Source: Chryseosolibacter sp044507775 (GTDB lineage: Bacteria; Bacteroidota; Bacteroidia; Cytophagales; Cyclobacteriaceae). From it: DNA of 64,000 nucleotides. This document shows positions 1 through 8,532 of the stretch, piece after piece; position 1 is the first letter of the stretch, and each line of letters starts with the position of its first letter. Position numbers and translations under genes: made by a program. The notes under the pieces are model-generated. The model saw only the letters and a program-made list of their open reading frames with translations. It was not told where the DNA came from and ran no database searches. The stretch is taken from the NCBI GenBank assembly GCA_044507775.1, contig JBIQIY010000001.1, positions 343,902 through 407,901 on the forward strand, read 5' to 3'.

Positions 1-2
1 AG

Positions 3-1202
3 GGAAGCCACATTTATGACACGGCGGGAAAAGAATATATTGACTACCATGCCGCTTTTGCCCCTCATCTCCTCGGGCACAATGATCCCCGTGTCAACGA
101 AGCAGTAATCGACACAATTAATACAGAACATTCCTTGTTTGGCAGTGGCACTACCACTCTTGAGGTTACGCTTGCCCGGCTGCTTTGCGAGTCGGTTCCT
201 TCTATGGAACTGGTTCAGATCACGAATACTGGTAGTGAGGCCACTGCACACGCCATCCGACTCAGCCGCGCGTTTACGGGACGGGAAGATATTATTCTCA
301 CGCTGGGTGGATACAATGGATGGCACAACGATGTAGCGCGCGCCGTCATGCCTTCTCTTCAGCAGCTCGGGCCGCGCGTTACTCCGGGCGAATATCCCTT
401 CATTGCCTCATCGGCAGGCATTCCGGAATCTTCAAAACGCGTAATTCATGTTGTGAACTTCAATGATCTCGAGTCAATTGAATATTTAATGAAGCGCTAT
501 CCCGTGGCGTGTGTCATTACCGAGCCGGTGCTTCAGAATGTCGGAGTTATTTTGCCCAACCCCGGGTACCTTCAGGGTATAATTGATTTGTGCAATCAGT
601 ACGGCGCCGTTTCCATCTTCGATGAAGTGAAGACAGGATTTCGATCGGCACTGGGAGGATATCAGTCCGTTGCCGGTGTTAAGCCACATTTGTCGGTATT
701 TGGAAAAGCAGTTGCAAACGGCTATCCCCTGGGTGTAATCGGGGGCAAGAAAGAGATCATGTCATTGTTCGACGATCCCGATCCCTCCAAAAGGGTCCTG
801 ATCGCCGGCACATACAATGCGTATCCGATCAACGCCTGCGCCGCAATCACCACGCTCCGGATCCTCCGCGACCCGAAGGTATATCAGCAGCTGGACCATA
901 TCAGCAACCGGCTCTATTCCACCCTGGAAAAAATGTTTGCAGAAAAAGGGAAGGAAACCGTTGTGGCAAGAAACCGATCGGCCTTCTGCCTGTACTTCTG
1001 CGAAGAAGCTCCGCACGACGTCCACGATATTCTTTTAAATCACGATTTTGAATTCGATCTGAAACTGCGCAAAGGCCTCATCGAGAACGGCATTTATCAC
1101 ATTCCCATTGCGTGCAAACAAGGCTCCATCAGCTGCGCGCACTCCGAGGAAGATATTGACAAGACGCTCGAGGTGACCTGGAAAGTTCTGAAGGGAATGT
1201 AG
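3..1202 (+). CDS. Class III aminotransferase / GSA-aminomutase-like, 5'-truncated by the window edge
   Basis: PLP-dependent fold-type I enzyme of the class III family, closest in look to glutamate-1-semialdehyde 2,1-aminomutase. The open frame runs upstream to the window edge without a stop and gives family-like residues (YDTAGKEYIDYHAAFAPHLL), so the TTG at 135 is not the true start and the N-terminus lies outside the window. Visible marks are the cofactor-binding turn NTGSEATAHAIRLSR, the FDE motif with its Asp codon at 621, and the PLP lysine in FGKAVANGYP (codon 705-707). It converges on a minus-strand SDR gene. A HemL role in tetrapyrrole synthesis is possible, but many paralogs act as general transaminases on amino sugars or diamines; the substrate cannot be read from the sequence. 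Confidence 0.85.
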   Translation, partial: GSHIYDTAGKEYIDYHAAFAPHLLGHNDPRVNEAVIDTINTEHSLFGSGTTTLEVTLARLLCESVPSMELVQITNTGSEATAHAIRLSRAFTGREDIILTLGGYNGWHNDVARAVMPSLQQLGPRVTPGEYPFIASSAGIPESSKRVIHVVNFNDLESIEYLMKRYPVACVITEPVLQNVGVILPNPGYLQGIIDLCNQYGAVSIFDEVKTGFRSALGGYQSVAGVKPHLSVFGKAVANGYPLGVIGGKKEIMSLFDDPDPSKRVLIAGTYNAYPINACAAITTLRILRDPKVYQQLDHISNRLYSTLEKMFAEKGKETVVARNRSAFCLYFCEEAPHDVHDILLNHDFEFDLKLRKGLIENGIYHIPIACKQGSISCAHSEEDIDKTLEVTWKVLKGM

Positions 1203-1310
1203 GTCGATCTGTTATTCTGTCTTAGGCCAGTTGTCAGCGGCGCAAAAGAAAAAAAAGAAAACGCTTATTGATTTGCCCGGGGAGGATACTGCTCGCAGTT
1301 GCCGGACCGG

Positions 1311-2108
1311 TCACTCGAGAACTCGGGCAAGCAAGTCATCGCCTGGCTTTTGTCCGGCGAGCTGTCCACCGTCGGCGACGATCGTCTGACCGGTGATGAA
1401 ACTGCTTTCATCGCTTGCAAGGAAGAGAAATACAGGAGCAATCTCCTCCGGCTTCCCGGGCCGGTTTAATGGGATATACCGGTTCACAAATTGCGCGGTA
1501 AACTCCGGCGAGTCGATGGCTTGCGACATCGGCGTTTGGATATATCCCGGACAGACGGCATTCACGCGAATACCAAAGGCCGCAAGTTCAAGCGCCATTG
1601 TCTTTGTCAACATGATCACGCCGCCTTTGGATGCATTGTAGTGCGCATAGCCGAACTCCCCATCGAGCCCGTTCTTGCTGCTCATATTGACTACTACGCC
1701 CTTCCGGCGTTTGACCATTTCACGACAAACCACCTGGCTTAGTGTGAACATTCCGGTGAGATTGATATTGAGCACTTTGTTCCACTGCTTTTCATCCATT
1801 TGGAGGAAAGGAATTTCTTCCGCAATTCCCGCATTGTTGATGAGGACGTCAATCGGCTTAACCGATTCCGCAGATCGCACAGCATCTTCCACCTGGACGC
1901 GCACGGAGATGTCAACCGTGTACGCATTGACTGAAAATCCTGCTGATTTGAATTCCGTGCTAACCGCTTCAAGATTATCGCTGTGATAGTCCAGGAGAGA
2001 AAGCATAGCGCCTTCGCGGCCGAAATGTTTTGCTATCTCATAACCGATACCGCGGGCCGCCCCTGAAATCAAAACGTGCTTACCGACAAATCGCATTGCA
2101 TTATTCAT
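1311..2108 (-). CDS. Short-chain dehydrogenase/reductase (SDR, classical)
   Basis: Cytosolic NAD(P)-dependent oxidoreductase of 265 residues, the usual length for classical SDRs. The cofactor motif GAARGIG is at residues 16-22, NNAG at 91-94, the catalytic Ser at 143/144 and the YxxxK pair at Y157/K161. The C-terminal PGYIQTPM and VADGGQ segments are typical of FabG/glucose-1-dehydrogenase-like and sugar dehydrogenases. The first ATG is used; a second Met at residue 5 is an alternative. It is the last gene in the minus-strand series after the glycan locus, separated from it by a 0.2 kb repeat. Oxidation of a released sugar is plausible from context, but substrate is unknown. Confidence 0.85.
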   Translation of the reverse strand: MNNAMRFVGKHVLISGAARGIGYEIAKHFGREGAMLSLLDYHSDNLEAVSTEFKSAGFSVNAYTVDISVRVQVEDAVRSAESVKPIDVLINNAGIAEEIPFLQMDEKQWNKVLNINLTGMFTLSQVVCREMVKRRKGVVVNMSSKNGLDGEFGYAHYNASKGGVIMLTKTMALELAAFGIRVNAVCPGYIQTPMSQAIDSPEFTAQFVNRYIPLNRPGKPEEIAPVFLFLASDESSFITGQTIVADGGQLAGQKPGDDLLARVLE

Positions 2109-2130
2109 GTTCCAAATTTAAGGATTATCT

Positions 2131-2335
2131 GGGTAGGGTATAAGGATATAGGGGGTATAGGGGTGTAAGGATATAAGGGTGTAAGGATATAAGGGTATAA
2201 GGATATAAGGGTATAAGGGTATAGGGTATAAGGTATAAGGGTGTGTAAGGTGTAAACTGTAAGCGATACCATCTACCCTACACCCTTATCCCCCCTATCC
2301 CCCCTATATCCCTATATCCCTATATCCCCTATACC
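2131..2335. repeat. Inverted low-complexity repeat of TATAAGGG-type units
   Basis: From 2131 to about 2254 the plus strand is built of degenerate 7-9 bp units such as AAGGATAT and AAGGGTAT. From 2274 to 2335 the same unit appears reversed (CCCTATAT, CCCTTATC). The two arms are separated by a roughly 20-bp unrelated spacer, so the whole is an imperfect inverted repeat that could fold into a long hairpin. The first 34 bases also contain four runs of three or more G. It begins directly after the stop codon of the 555-residue lipoprotein gene. Confidence 0.85.
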
Positions 2336-2337
2336 AT

Positions 2338-4005
2338 TCATTTCACAATCTCGAGTTGGTTTCCCGCGGTGTGATTAATTTTTAGAATACCTCCTTTTTC
2401 CAGGGGCTGCCATGTCCACCCTTCTGAATTTTCATCGCTCGTTTCTTTCAGCGCTGTTCCATTCACGGTAATTTCACTGGGTTTGGAGGTGAGCCTGAAC
2501 GTCTCCTTTGACGCGTTATCATATGTTGTGTAACTGATTCTCTCCGCCGCGTAGTTTACCTTCTTCACGACAGAAGATGTGCGCAACAAACGGTCAGCAT
2601 TATCGGGCGCCAGCTGCGGTGCCGCCGCCATAGCCCGAAGGTAGTGACGAACATAGTCGCCGTAGCCATCCGTCATCCAGATGGCGTTGGTGGGATAAAA
2701 GTTCTTGCCATCCGTATCAACCATATACGTCGCCCAGTTTAACTGGCGCACAGCGTTTCTCACACGCGTGGTGTCGCCGGCTTTCTCCCAATACATCAGG
2801 TCCATCGACGCCTGCCGCGCGGAGTGACTGTTCCCCGGCACGCGGTACGCCGTCTGTTCATCAATGACCGTAACACCATATTTGGCGTACTGATCGTTTC
2901 CGAGTTCGTCATAAACCCAGTCGAAGATGCTCTTCACAGTCTGCTTCCACTGCGGGTCGAGCTCGGGGTGCTCCATAATAAACATCGCATAGGTGACGGC
3001 ATTGATTTGTGTATCCGACCACCGGGGGATATCCTCGAAGAAAGGCCCCCACTTGTTGGTCTTTACGGGATAGTTTTTCATCCAATCAAGCGTAATATCA
3101 AAAGCCTTCTGATAGTCTTCCGTGTTTCCCTGTTTCATATCGATCAGCTCTTTAAACATCAGAAGCGTGCCGGTGTAAAACGTTGTATAGGAAGACTTCG
3201 TATGCTTTTCCTTGTTCTTGTCAAGGTCCTTGTCCATACCTTCATACCATGTGGTCTTCTGAATCAGGACGCCTACCTCGCCCGTTGTAGCGTGTACTTT
3301 GAAAGGCCAGGGCGAGTTGTCGTTGTCGCCGGGCTGGACTTTTGACGCTAGCGTGTTCGCAATTTTGATCGCGGCGTCAAGGTATTTCTGGTCGCCCGTT
3401 TTCTTGTAAAGGTGAACGAGCTCGATTCCAAATGAGCCTGCTTTGTCGGGTTGGGTATAACCTTTTCCAATTATCATATCCCCGTCGTAGATGCCGGACT
3501 CGACATTCATGTTGTAGGGATACGGGATGTTCGGCCATTCATCGTCAGCTGAAGACAGTCCGTTCGCGAGATAATAATCCGCCATGTACTTCATGTTATC
3601 AATCACGGACTCATCGCCGGTGTAGTTGTAGTAGAGATCCCAGGATGAAAGGGCCATCTGGAGCTGGTCGCCGCCGAGGCCGCGCTTGTCGTGGTTGGGG
3701 TGCCACACCTGGTGATTCATGTAATACTGCATGCCGTTTGAATCTTCCTCCATATTCTTCCAGAAGTCCCAAACCAGCGCCAGCACGTGATCGTACGACT
3801 GACCGATGTTGGAGGACTGCCAGGGCAGAATATGACCTTTGTCATCCACACGCACCTGATGATAGACAATGGTGTCATTTACCAGAGTTTCGGATTCCGC
3901 AAAGAGCAAGTCCCGGTCAAGCCCGGTGTATTTTGGCGGCGACTGGTCCGTGCACGCGGAGGTCAAAAAAAGTGAGAGGAGAACAATAACAGATTTTTTA
4001 AACAT
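2338..4005 (-). CDS. Lipoprotein with (alpha/alpha)6-barrel glycosidase/lyase-like domain
   Basis: 555-residue exported protein. A hydrophobic leader ends in LTSAC with the lipidated Cys at residue 18, so it should be anchored in the outer or inner membrane. The body is a series of aromatic, Asp/Trp-rich helical hairpins (for example GDQLQMALSSWDLYYNY and DIPRWSDTQINAVTYAMFI), as in six-hairpin glycosidases and uronate-active enzymes (GH88/GH105, polysaccharide lyases, C5-epimerase C-terminal domain). The last 80 residues look like a beta-sandwich. It lies downstream of the SusCD/GH28 genes on the same strand, which supports a glycan-processing role. I cannot assign the exact family; catalytic residues are not identified. 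Confidence 0.7.
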   Translation of the reverse strand: MFKKSVIVLLSLFLTSACTDQSPPKYTGLDRDLLFAESETLVNDTIVYHQVRVDDKGHILPWQSSNIGQSYDHVLALVWDFWKNMEEDSNGMQYYMNHQVWHPNHDKRGLGGDQLQMALSSWDLYYNYTGDESVIDNMKYMADYYLANGLSSADDEWPNIPYPYNMNVESGIYDGDMIIGKGYTQPDKAGSFGIELVHLYKKTGDQKYLDAAIKIANTLASKVQPGDNDNSPWPFKVHATTGEVGVLIQKTTWYEGMDKDLDKNKEKHTKSSYTTFYTGTLLMFKELIDMKQGNTEDYQKAFDITLDWMKNYPVKTNKWGPFFEDIPRWSDTQINAVTYAMFIMEHPELDPQWKQTVKSIFDWVYDELGNDQYAKYGVTVIDEQTAYRVPGNSHSARQASMDLMYWEKAGDTTRVRNAVRQLNWATYMVDTDGKNFYPTNAIWMTDGYGDYVRHYLRAMAAAPQLAPDNADRLLRTSSVVKKVNYAAERISYTTYDNASKETFRLTSKPSEITVNGTALKETSDENSEGWTWQPLEKGGILKINHTAGNQLEIVK

Positions 4006-4035
4006 GGTTTCTAGGATTCGTTATTCGTTTGTTTG

Positions 4036-4221
4036 CTAGTTAGTACTATTCAGTTTCATGGAGATCATTCGGTCGAGAAGGTTCCGCGTCATGCGGCGAA
4101 CACGCTCATCACCCTGTTCAAAATTCCGATACAGAGGATTTATATAAGCAGGGGGCGCGGCCAGCAATTTGCTCCACCAGCGCAAATCAATATGGTAATG
4201 ATCGGAAATTTCAGCTGCATA
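4036..4221 (-). pseudogene. Relic of a DMFase-beta-like C-terminal domain
   Basis: Translation on the minus strand gives a run of about 60 residues ending at the TAG at 4036-4038. It contains RWWSKLLAAPP, GDERVRRMTRNLLDRMI and a terminal MKLNSTN. These match, in order, the last residues of the neighbouring intact 509-residue protein (CWWNKVLSAPP, GDERVKKITRNILDRMI). A TGA stop lies just upstream in the same frame and no start or N-terminal part is present. The simplest reading is the leftover 3' end of a duplicated gene. It sits between the intact copy and the 555-residue lipoprotein gene. Confidence 0.8.
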
Positions 4222-4320
4222 TCATGTTCTTGCTCGTGGATAAAAGCGGAATAGTCCCTGCGCCGACCGATAATCCCTAACTTATGCGGTGCGGGCAGGG
4301 ACATTCACACATTGTATTCG

Positions 4321-5850
4321 TTACTTTTTCAGCTCGACGGCAATCATTCGATCGAGAATGTTTCGCGTGATTTTTTTCACGCGTTCATCTCCTTCGCTGA
4401 AGAACCGGTAGGGAGGCTCCATGTTCCCCGGAGGAGCGGAGAGGACTTTATTCCACCAGCAGGTTGCTGCATTGAATACGTAGTTGCCCTTCTCGGCGGT
4501 ATAAATCGTCGACGCATATCTACGGTTCGTCGATGTTCCTTCGTAGCGCGACACAAATCCCTCCGCAAGCACCACCATGTTTTTCAGGCCTTCACCCAGT
4601 GGAGGGCCGTGAAATTCCCAGCCCACAAGTTCCTTGATCCCATCTCCGCGCTTCATGCCGGTGCCTTCAAAAGCCCAATGTTCCGGCGCCACACAAGTCC
4701 AGTCAGCGAGTCCTACACCGTAGGAGCGAGAGCCCATCAGATTTTCTTCGCCAAATCCCCGGTCAACCATTGTCATGATGCGGTTCGGCACGCCCTTGTT
4801 GTTTGGAAGCAATTTTACGCGTCCCGAAACAGAGTTCCCCGAAAGGAAAGCAAGGTTTACGCCCGCATCTCTCGCTTTCATTACATTGTCGAACATTTCC
4901 TGCGTCCAATATTCATCGTGGCCCACCGAGATCCATACTTTTCCGCGCAGCAGCCCCGGACCGTCAGCATGCGTGTCGACGTTTGAAATATAACTTACAT
5001 CGTATCCTTCCTTTTCCAGCCAGAACGCCAGCGGGAACTCGGTCATCAAAAATTCACCCGAGCCATTCGTGAGTGGTTCAAATCCGGCGGGATAGAGATT
5101 CCAGAACATGGCGTACGGACGATCAAACCCCACGTTGTAGTTATCGGGAGCGCGTGCAGCCCATTGACTCGTCTTGCTGTCATAGAAGGAATGCCACTGG
5201 GGCCAGCGGTTATACGCCAACCAGGTGAGGTCAGAGCACTGGAAGAGAATATCCGCTTTACGGTCATCGCGGACAATGAAAACAATGTATGCCTGCGCGT
5301 CGGTTTTCTGCGTGCTCAGCTTTCCAAGATACACCCCACTGACCCAATCCGCCGGGATCTTCAGGCTGAGTGCCTCATCCCAGTTACATTCCATAACACT
5401 CTTAAAGCCCTCTTCGGGTGTCGGCTGTACGCTGCCTTTCAGGGAAGTGAACGACTTCATGAGGCGCCCACCTTTACCACCGTAATATCCCAACCGATAA
5501 ATATCCAGGTTGTATTTGTCAGCAGGTTCCGTGCTCACATACACCTTCAGCGTTTCTCCGGCTTTGATGCTGGTATGCGAAACAAATCCTTCAATCTCCT
5601 TCCGGCGGTGCCATCCTTCAACATAGGGCTCGTTCTCGTGGCGGATAACTTTTGTGATAATCCAGTCGGTCGTTCCCGGCTTGGCATTTTCTTCAGCAAT
5701 GATCTTCGATTTTTGCTGCGCCATCAGGTCCGTTGAAATAGAACCGAGAAGAAAAACAAGTGCCATGCACCATGGCAGCAACGCGGGCTTCCTTTCTGGG
5801 CTGACCGGAATTTCAGGCTTCCCTGGTGAATTGTTTTGTTTCATAATCAT
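4321..5850 (-). CDS. Secreted N,N-dimethylformamidase beta-subunit-like protein
   Basis: 509 residues. A long polar N-region is followed by a hydrophobic stretch (about 24-40) and a probable signal peptidase I site after DLMA (residue 44). The mature part resembles the large subunit of N,N-dimethylformamidase: an N-terminal beta-sandwich (about 60-195) and a class I glutamine-amidotransferase-like C-terminal domain with VGHDEYW at 309-315 and LSGNS at 336-340. DMFase hydrolyses a C-N amide bond, so an amidohydrolase acting on an amidated or N-acylated substrate is a reasonable guess. Here it is exported and lies in a polysaccharide locus, unlike the cytosolic enzyme. It has its own candidate promoter 173 bp upstream and a relic copy downstream. 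Confidence 0.7.
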   Translation of the reverse strand: MIMKQNNSPGKPEIPVSPERKPALLPWCMALVFLLGSISTDLMAQQKSKIIAEENAKPGTTDWIITKVIRHENEPYVEGWHRRKEIEGFVSHTSIKAGETLKVYVSTEPADKYNLDIYRLGYYGGKGGRLMKSFTSLKGSVQPTPEEGFKSVMECNWDEALSLKIPADWVSGVYLGKLSTQKTDAQAYIVFIVRDDRKADILFQCSDLTWLAYNRWPQWHSFYDSKTSQWAARAPDNYNVGFDRPYAMFWNLYPAGFEPLTNGSGEFLMTEFPLAFWLEKEGYDVSYISNVDTHADGPGLLRGKVWISVGHDEYWTQEMFDNVMKARDAGVNLAFLSGNSVSGRVKLLPNNKGVPNRIMTMVDRGFGEENLMGSRSYGVGLADWTCVAPEHWAFEGTGMKRGDGIKELVGWEFHGPPLGEGLKNMVVLAEGFVSRYEGTSTNRRYASTIYTAEKGNYVFNAATCWWNKVLSAPPGNMEPPYRFFSEGDERVKKITRNILDRMIAVELKK

Positions 5851-6270
5851 TGCTTGGGTTGTATTAAACGTTAAAACTCAGAAGTCAAGATTGCCTCCGC
5901 CGGACATGATCGTCGAACGAGGAGCGAATGGACGAAAGTCTTCCCTTCTTCAAAATCACAGAAACCTGCCATGGAGAAGAACATCAATCAATAGGTATAT
6001 AAAACAACTACATTTTTATATACAAATATATAATTCTATCGTATACATCCAATGCAGTGAAAGTATTTTTGGACGAATGGCGCAAAGGACATTTGGCCAA
6101 GGGGCGGAACAACGCCGGGAGTGCGAAATGCTCATCCAAGAGACAATAACCACAGGTCTAATTCAAGTGGTTTGGGTATAGTATTACGGGTTTATATTTT
6201 AACGGGCAACTATAAGGAGGACAGGATCAGCGACTGATTTTTTTCTGCGCATGGTCACTTGTCCTACAGC
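5851..6270. other. 420-bp gap in the first glycan locus
   Basis: No coding frame on either strand shows family-like sequence. The region is AT-rich around 5990-6060 and holds a candidate Bacteroidota promoter reading toward the DMFase-like gene, so that gene may form a separate transcription unit from the SusC-led operon. Confidence 0.5.
6023..6053 (-). promoter_or_regulatory. Candidate Bacteroidota (TTTG / TAnnTTTG) promoter
   Basis: On the minus strand TATATTTG (6023-6030) matches the -7 consensus TAnnTTTG exactly. ATTGG (6049-6053) lies 18 bp upstream, near the position and sequence of the -33 TTTG element. It would drive the DMFase-like gene starting at 5850 with a leader of about 165 nt. 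Confidence 0.5.
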
Positions 6271-8496
6271 TTACTTACCTGCTGCTATCACTACTTTATA
6301 GGGTACATTTGGCGCTGCCTGAAACGATACCTTTCCTTTCGAGATCTTATGTTTGACACGGTCGCGCGTCCCGTCTGCATTCAGTTTCCATACTGAAAGG
6401 TTTCTTTTCCCATTCCATGTCTTTGGAAGCGCGTGACTGATAACGCCACCATCGCGGCTACAGGCCATGATCGCATTGTCCGACACCGGTACGAAGCTGG
6501 TGTAATCCCTCGCAATCTCAAAACCGTCTTCAAGAGTAACGCTATATTTACCCGCCGTCACATTCACTTCCACTACACTGCCATCTTCATAAACTACTCT
6601 CTCAACATTACCGTTCCTGTTATATGACCGCATCGCCTTACCGTACAATTTTTGCTTCGGCAGGTTGTCGAGTATATAGTCCGCCGGCGTGAACACAGAT
6701 CGCTTGTTCGTAAACTTCTCCGCCCGATGGCCGTAAATAAAGCGCGTAAGGTCCTTTGACCGATCGCTGATCTTCATGCCGTAGCTGGTCTTGCTGTGAT
6801 AGATAAATGGTATAAGCGGTATGGCCACTTCATTTTCAAAGTAGACATTGTCAAACGCAATGATATTCCCAAACGTGCCGACATGTCCTACGAAATATCC
6901 TGTAAAATCTTCGGTCGCAATGTCTATTCCCCGCTTGTTAAACGCTTCGATAATGCGAAGCTTCGCTTTGAAATTAAGAATCGCTCCCGAAGGATTTTTC
7001 GGATCGAAATCATACTTTCTCCCGCCGTTGAATCCACCGGATAGAACATCAATGAAATAGGACCCCTGGACGGGATAGGTATCGAGCGTAAAGCGCACCC
7101 GCTCGAGCGCATTCTTCATCACATACTTGTGCGGGCTGATCAGATAGGACTGACTTCCTTCCCACACTCCTCCTTTTATCAGCTGTCCCTGGGGATCGAC
7201 GCAGATCACATCCGGATCCCAACCGGGATGGGTCGGATACGAGTCATCGTAGTTATCATAGAAAGAGACGTTAACATTGTATTTTTTTGCTTCCTCAATC
7301 AGATTCACCAAGGCATCAAATCCTCCCAGGTTTTCATTTACCTTGTCTACGGAAGGATATCCCGAGTCATGGCCTTCGTATTGCCAGCCGAGCAGATACA
7401 TGACGTACGCGGCCGAATCGGTCTGCGCGGCGAACTCCCGGATGCGTTGCAGAACTTCCGAAAATTTCAACTCTTCCCGCAAACCGGTAGTATCTCTGCG
7501 CGTCGGAGGCCGATCAACAAAAGTCCGGACGAAAGACTTCCCTTTATACGCCGGGTTAGGTACCGCGTCGACGTGGTCGCGCAACACCTTGGTTCCATCA
7601 ACCCACGAAATCTTTCCATCGCGGTCGTAGTCGCCCTGAACAAAGATCGACAGAGTACTGGAATCCTGCACCTTCAGAAGCTTTGCCGGATCCGTAACCG
7701 GTACAACCGGACCAAACTCGTGGAGGTCGTATTCCATCAGGCGATGCATAAACTTCATCGAAAAGGACCCGTATCGCTTGCCTTCATGGTCGAACACACT
7801 GGCAATGGAGTGGTTCTCGATAGACTTCGTATCCATGATTCCAATAGCCTTGTCGTGGTATGCCATTCCGGCCAGAATCGGATGAAGCCAATCAATTTCG
7901 TATTCCAGTTCGTGTGGCTGCGTGGTTTTCACGTCGATCAGCCTGCCTGCATCGGCGGGTATCGCGAGTTGCGCAACAGCGTCTCCGGCATTTACAGTGA
8001 TGAGTTCGGGCAACAGAATGTAGATAAGGTAAAAATTATCGTGCTCAACTACGTTCTGGTAGGTAACATCCACTCCTTCCGTTGTCAACGCGTATACCAG
8101 ATCAAATTCTATCGCCGGTACCCCCTGATACACGGCACTACCGTGGTACGTCACGCGTCTTCCATCCGCAGCAACAGAGTTGGTGTACCGTATGGTCGTC
8201 CAGTTACTCACCACCTGATCTCCACCCCTAAAAAAAGAAATACCCGGGCCTGCGCCTTTGACGTCGCCTCTCAAAATGCGGTCACCGTTTTTCAGCTTGT
8301 AGGCAGTGATAGCCGGAAAATCGCTCCGCAGCGAAACTTCAAGGTTATCATTCTCCAGTTTAATCCTTCCGTTGGCCGGCTGGGCCAGCACTGACGGTCC
8401 GCAAGCAACCGTGGCTACCGCAAACAAAAAAAGTAAAACTTTCTTCAGCGCTTCTCTTTTCGATGTGAGTGTTCCGCACACTGTGTATTCAATCAT
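6271..8496 (-). CDS. Secreted (beta/alpha)8 glycosidase-like protein (GH101/DUF5696-like)
   Basis: 741 residues. The leader is long; the hydrophobic part is residues 18-38 and cleavage fits after VLA (39). A beta-sandwich region to about residue 320 is followed by what looks like a TIM barrel: YDNYDD at 413-418, YFIDVLSGG around 480-488 (Asp483) and IATEDFTG around 526-533 (Glu529/Asp530). Asp at the end of one strand and Glu in a following strand would suit a retaining glycosidase nucleophile and acid/base. The layout resembles endo-alpha-N-acetylgalactosaminidase-like (GH101/DUF5696) proteins, but I am not sure of the family. It starts 36 bp after the second GH28-like gene and probably belongs to the SusC-led operon. 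A GTG at codon 6 is an alternative start. Confidence 0.65.
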   Translation of the reverse strand: MIEYTVCGTLTSKREALKKVLLFLFAVATVACGPSVLAQPANGRIKLENDNLEVSLRSDFPAITAYKLKNGDRILRGDVKGAGPGISFFRGGDQVVSNWTTIRYTNSVAADGRRVTYHGSAVYQGVPAIEFDLVYALTTEGVDVTYQNVVEHDNFYLIYILLPELITVNAGDAVAQLAIPADAGRLIDVKTTQPHELEYEIDWLHPILAGMAYHDKAIGIMDTKSIENHSIASVFDHEGKRYGSFSMKFMHRLMEYDLHEFGPVVPVTDPAKLLKVQDSSTLSIFVQGDYDRDGKISWVDGTKVLRDHVDAVPNPAYKGKSFVRTFVDRPPTRRDTTGLREELKFSEVLQRIREFAAQTDSAAYVMYLLGWQYEGHDSGYPSVDKVNENLGGFDALVNLIEEAKKYNVNVSFYDNYDDSYPTHPGWDPDVICVDPQGQLIKGGVWEGSQSYLISPHKYVMKNALERVRFTLDTYPVQGSYFIDVLSGGFNGGRKYDFDPKNPSGAILNFKAKLRIIEAFNKRGIDIATEDFTGYFVGHVGTFGNIIAFDNVYFENEVAIPLIPFIYHSKTSYGMKISDRSKDLTRFIYGHRAEKFTNKRSVFTPADYILDNLPKQKLYGKAMRSYNRNGNVERVVYEDGSVVEVNVTAGKYSVTLEDGFEIARDYTSFVPVSDNAIMACSRDGGVISHALPKTWNGKRNLSVWKLNADGTRDRVKHKISKGKVSFQAAPNVPYKVVIAAGK

Positions 8497-8532
8497 GTTG
8501 AAATAATTTCAGAGTTCAGTTTAAAAAGGCCG

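Noticed and set aside
135..1202. TTG start at 135 for the aminotransferase
   Set aside because: The frame is open and family-like up to base 3, so the gene is truncated by the window.
3432..3989. 185-codon plus-strand frame
   Set aside because: Antisense to the lipoprotein gene; Arg/Cys-rich composition typical of a shadow frame.
4033..4254. Plus-strand frame of 73 codons
   Set aside because: It looks similar to the antisense frame of the DMFase gene only because the minus-strand sequences are homologous; the real signal is the minus-strand relic.
7129..8394. 421-codon plus-strand frame opposite the 741-residue gene
   Set aside because: It lies fully antisense to a gene with signal peptide and domain-like sequence, and shows no family features of its own.
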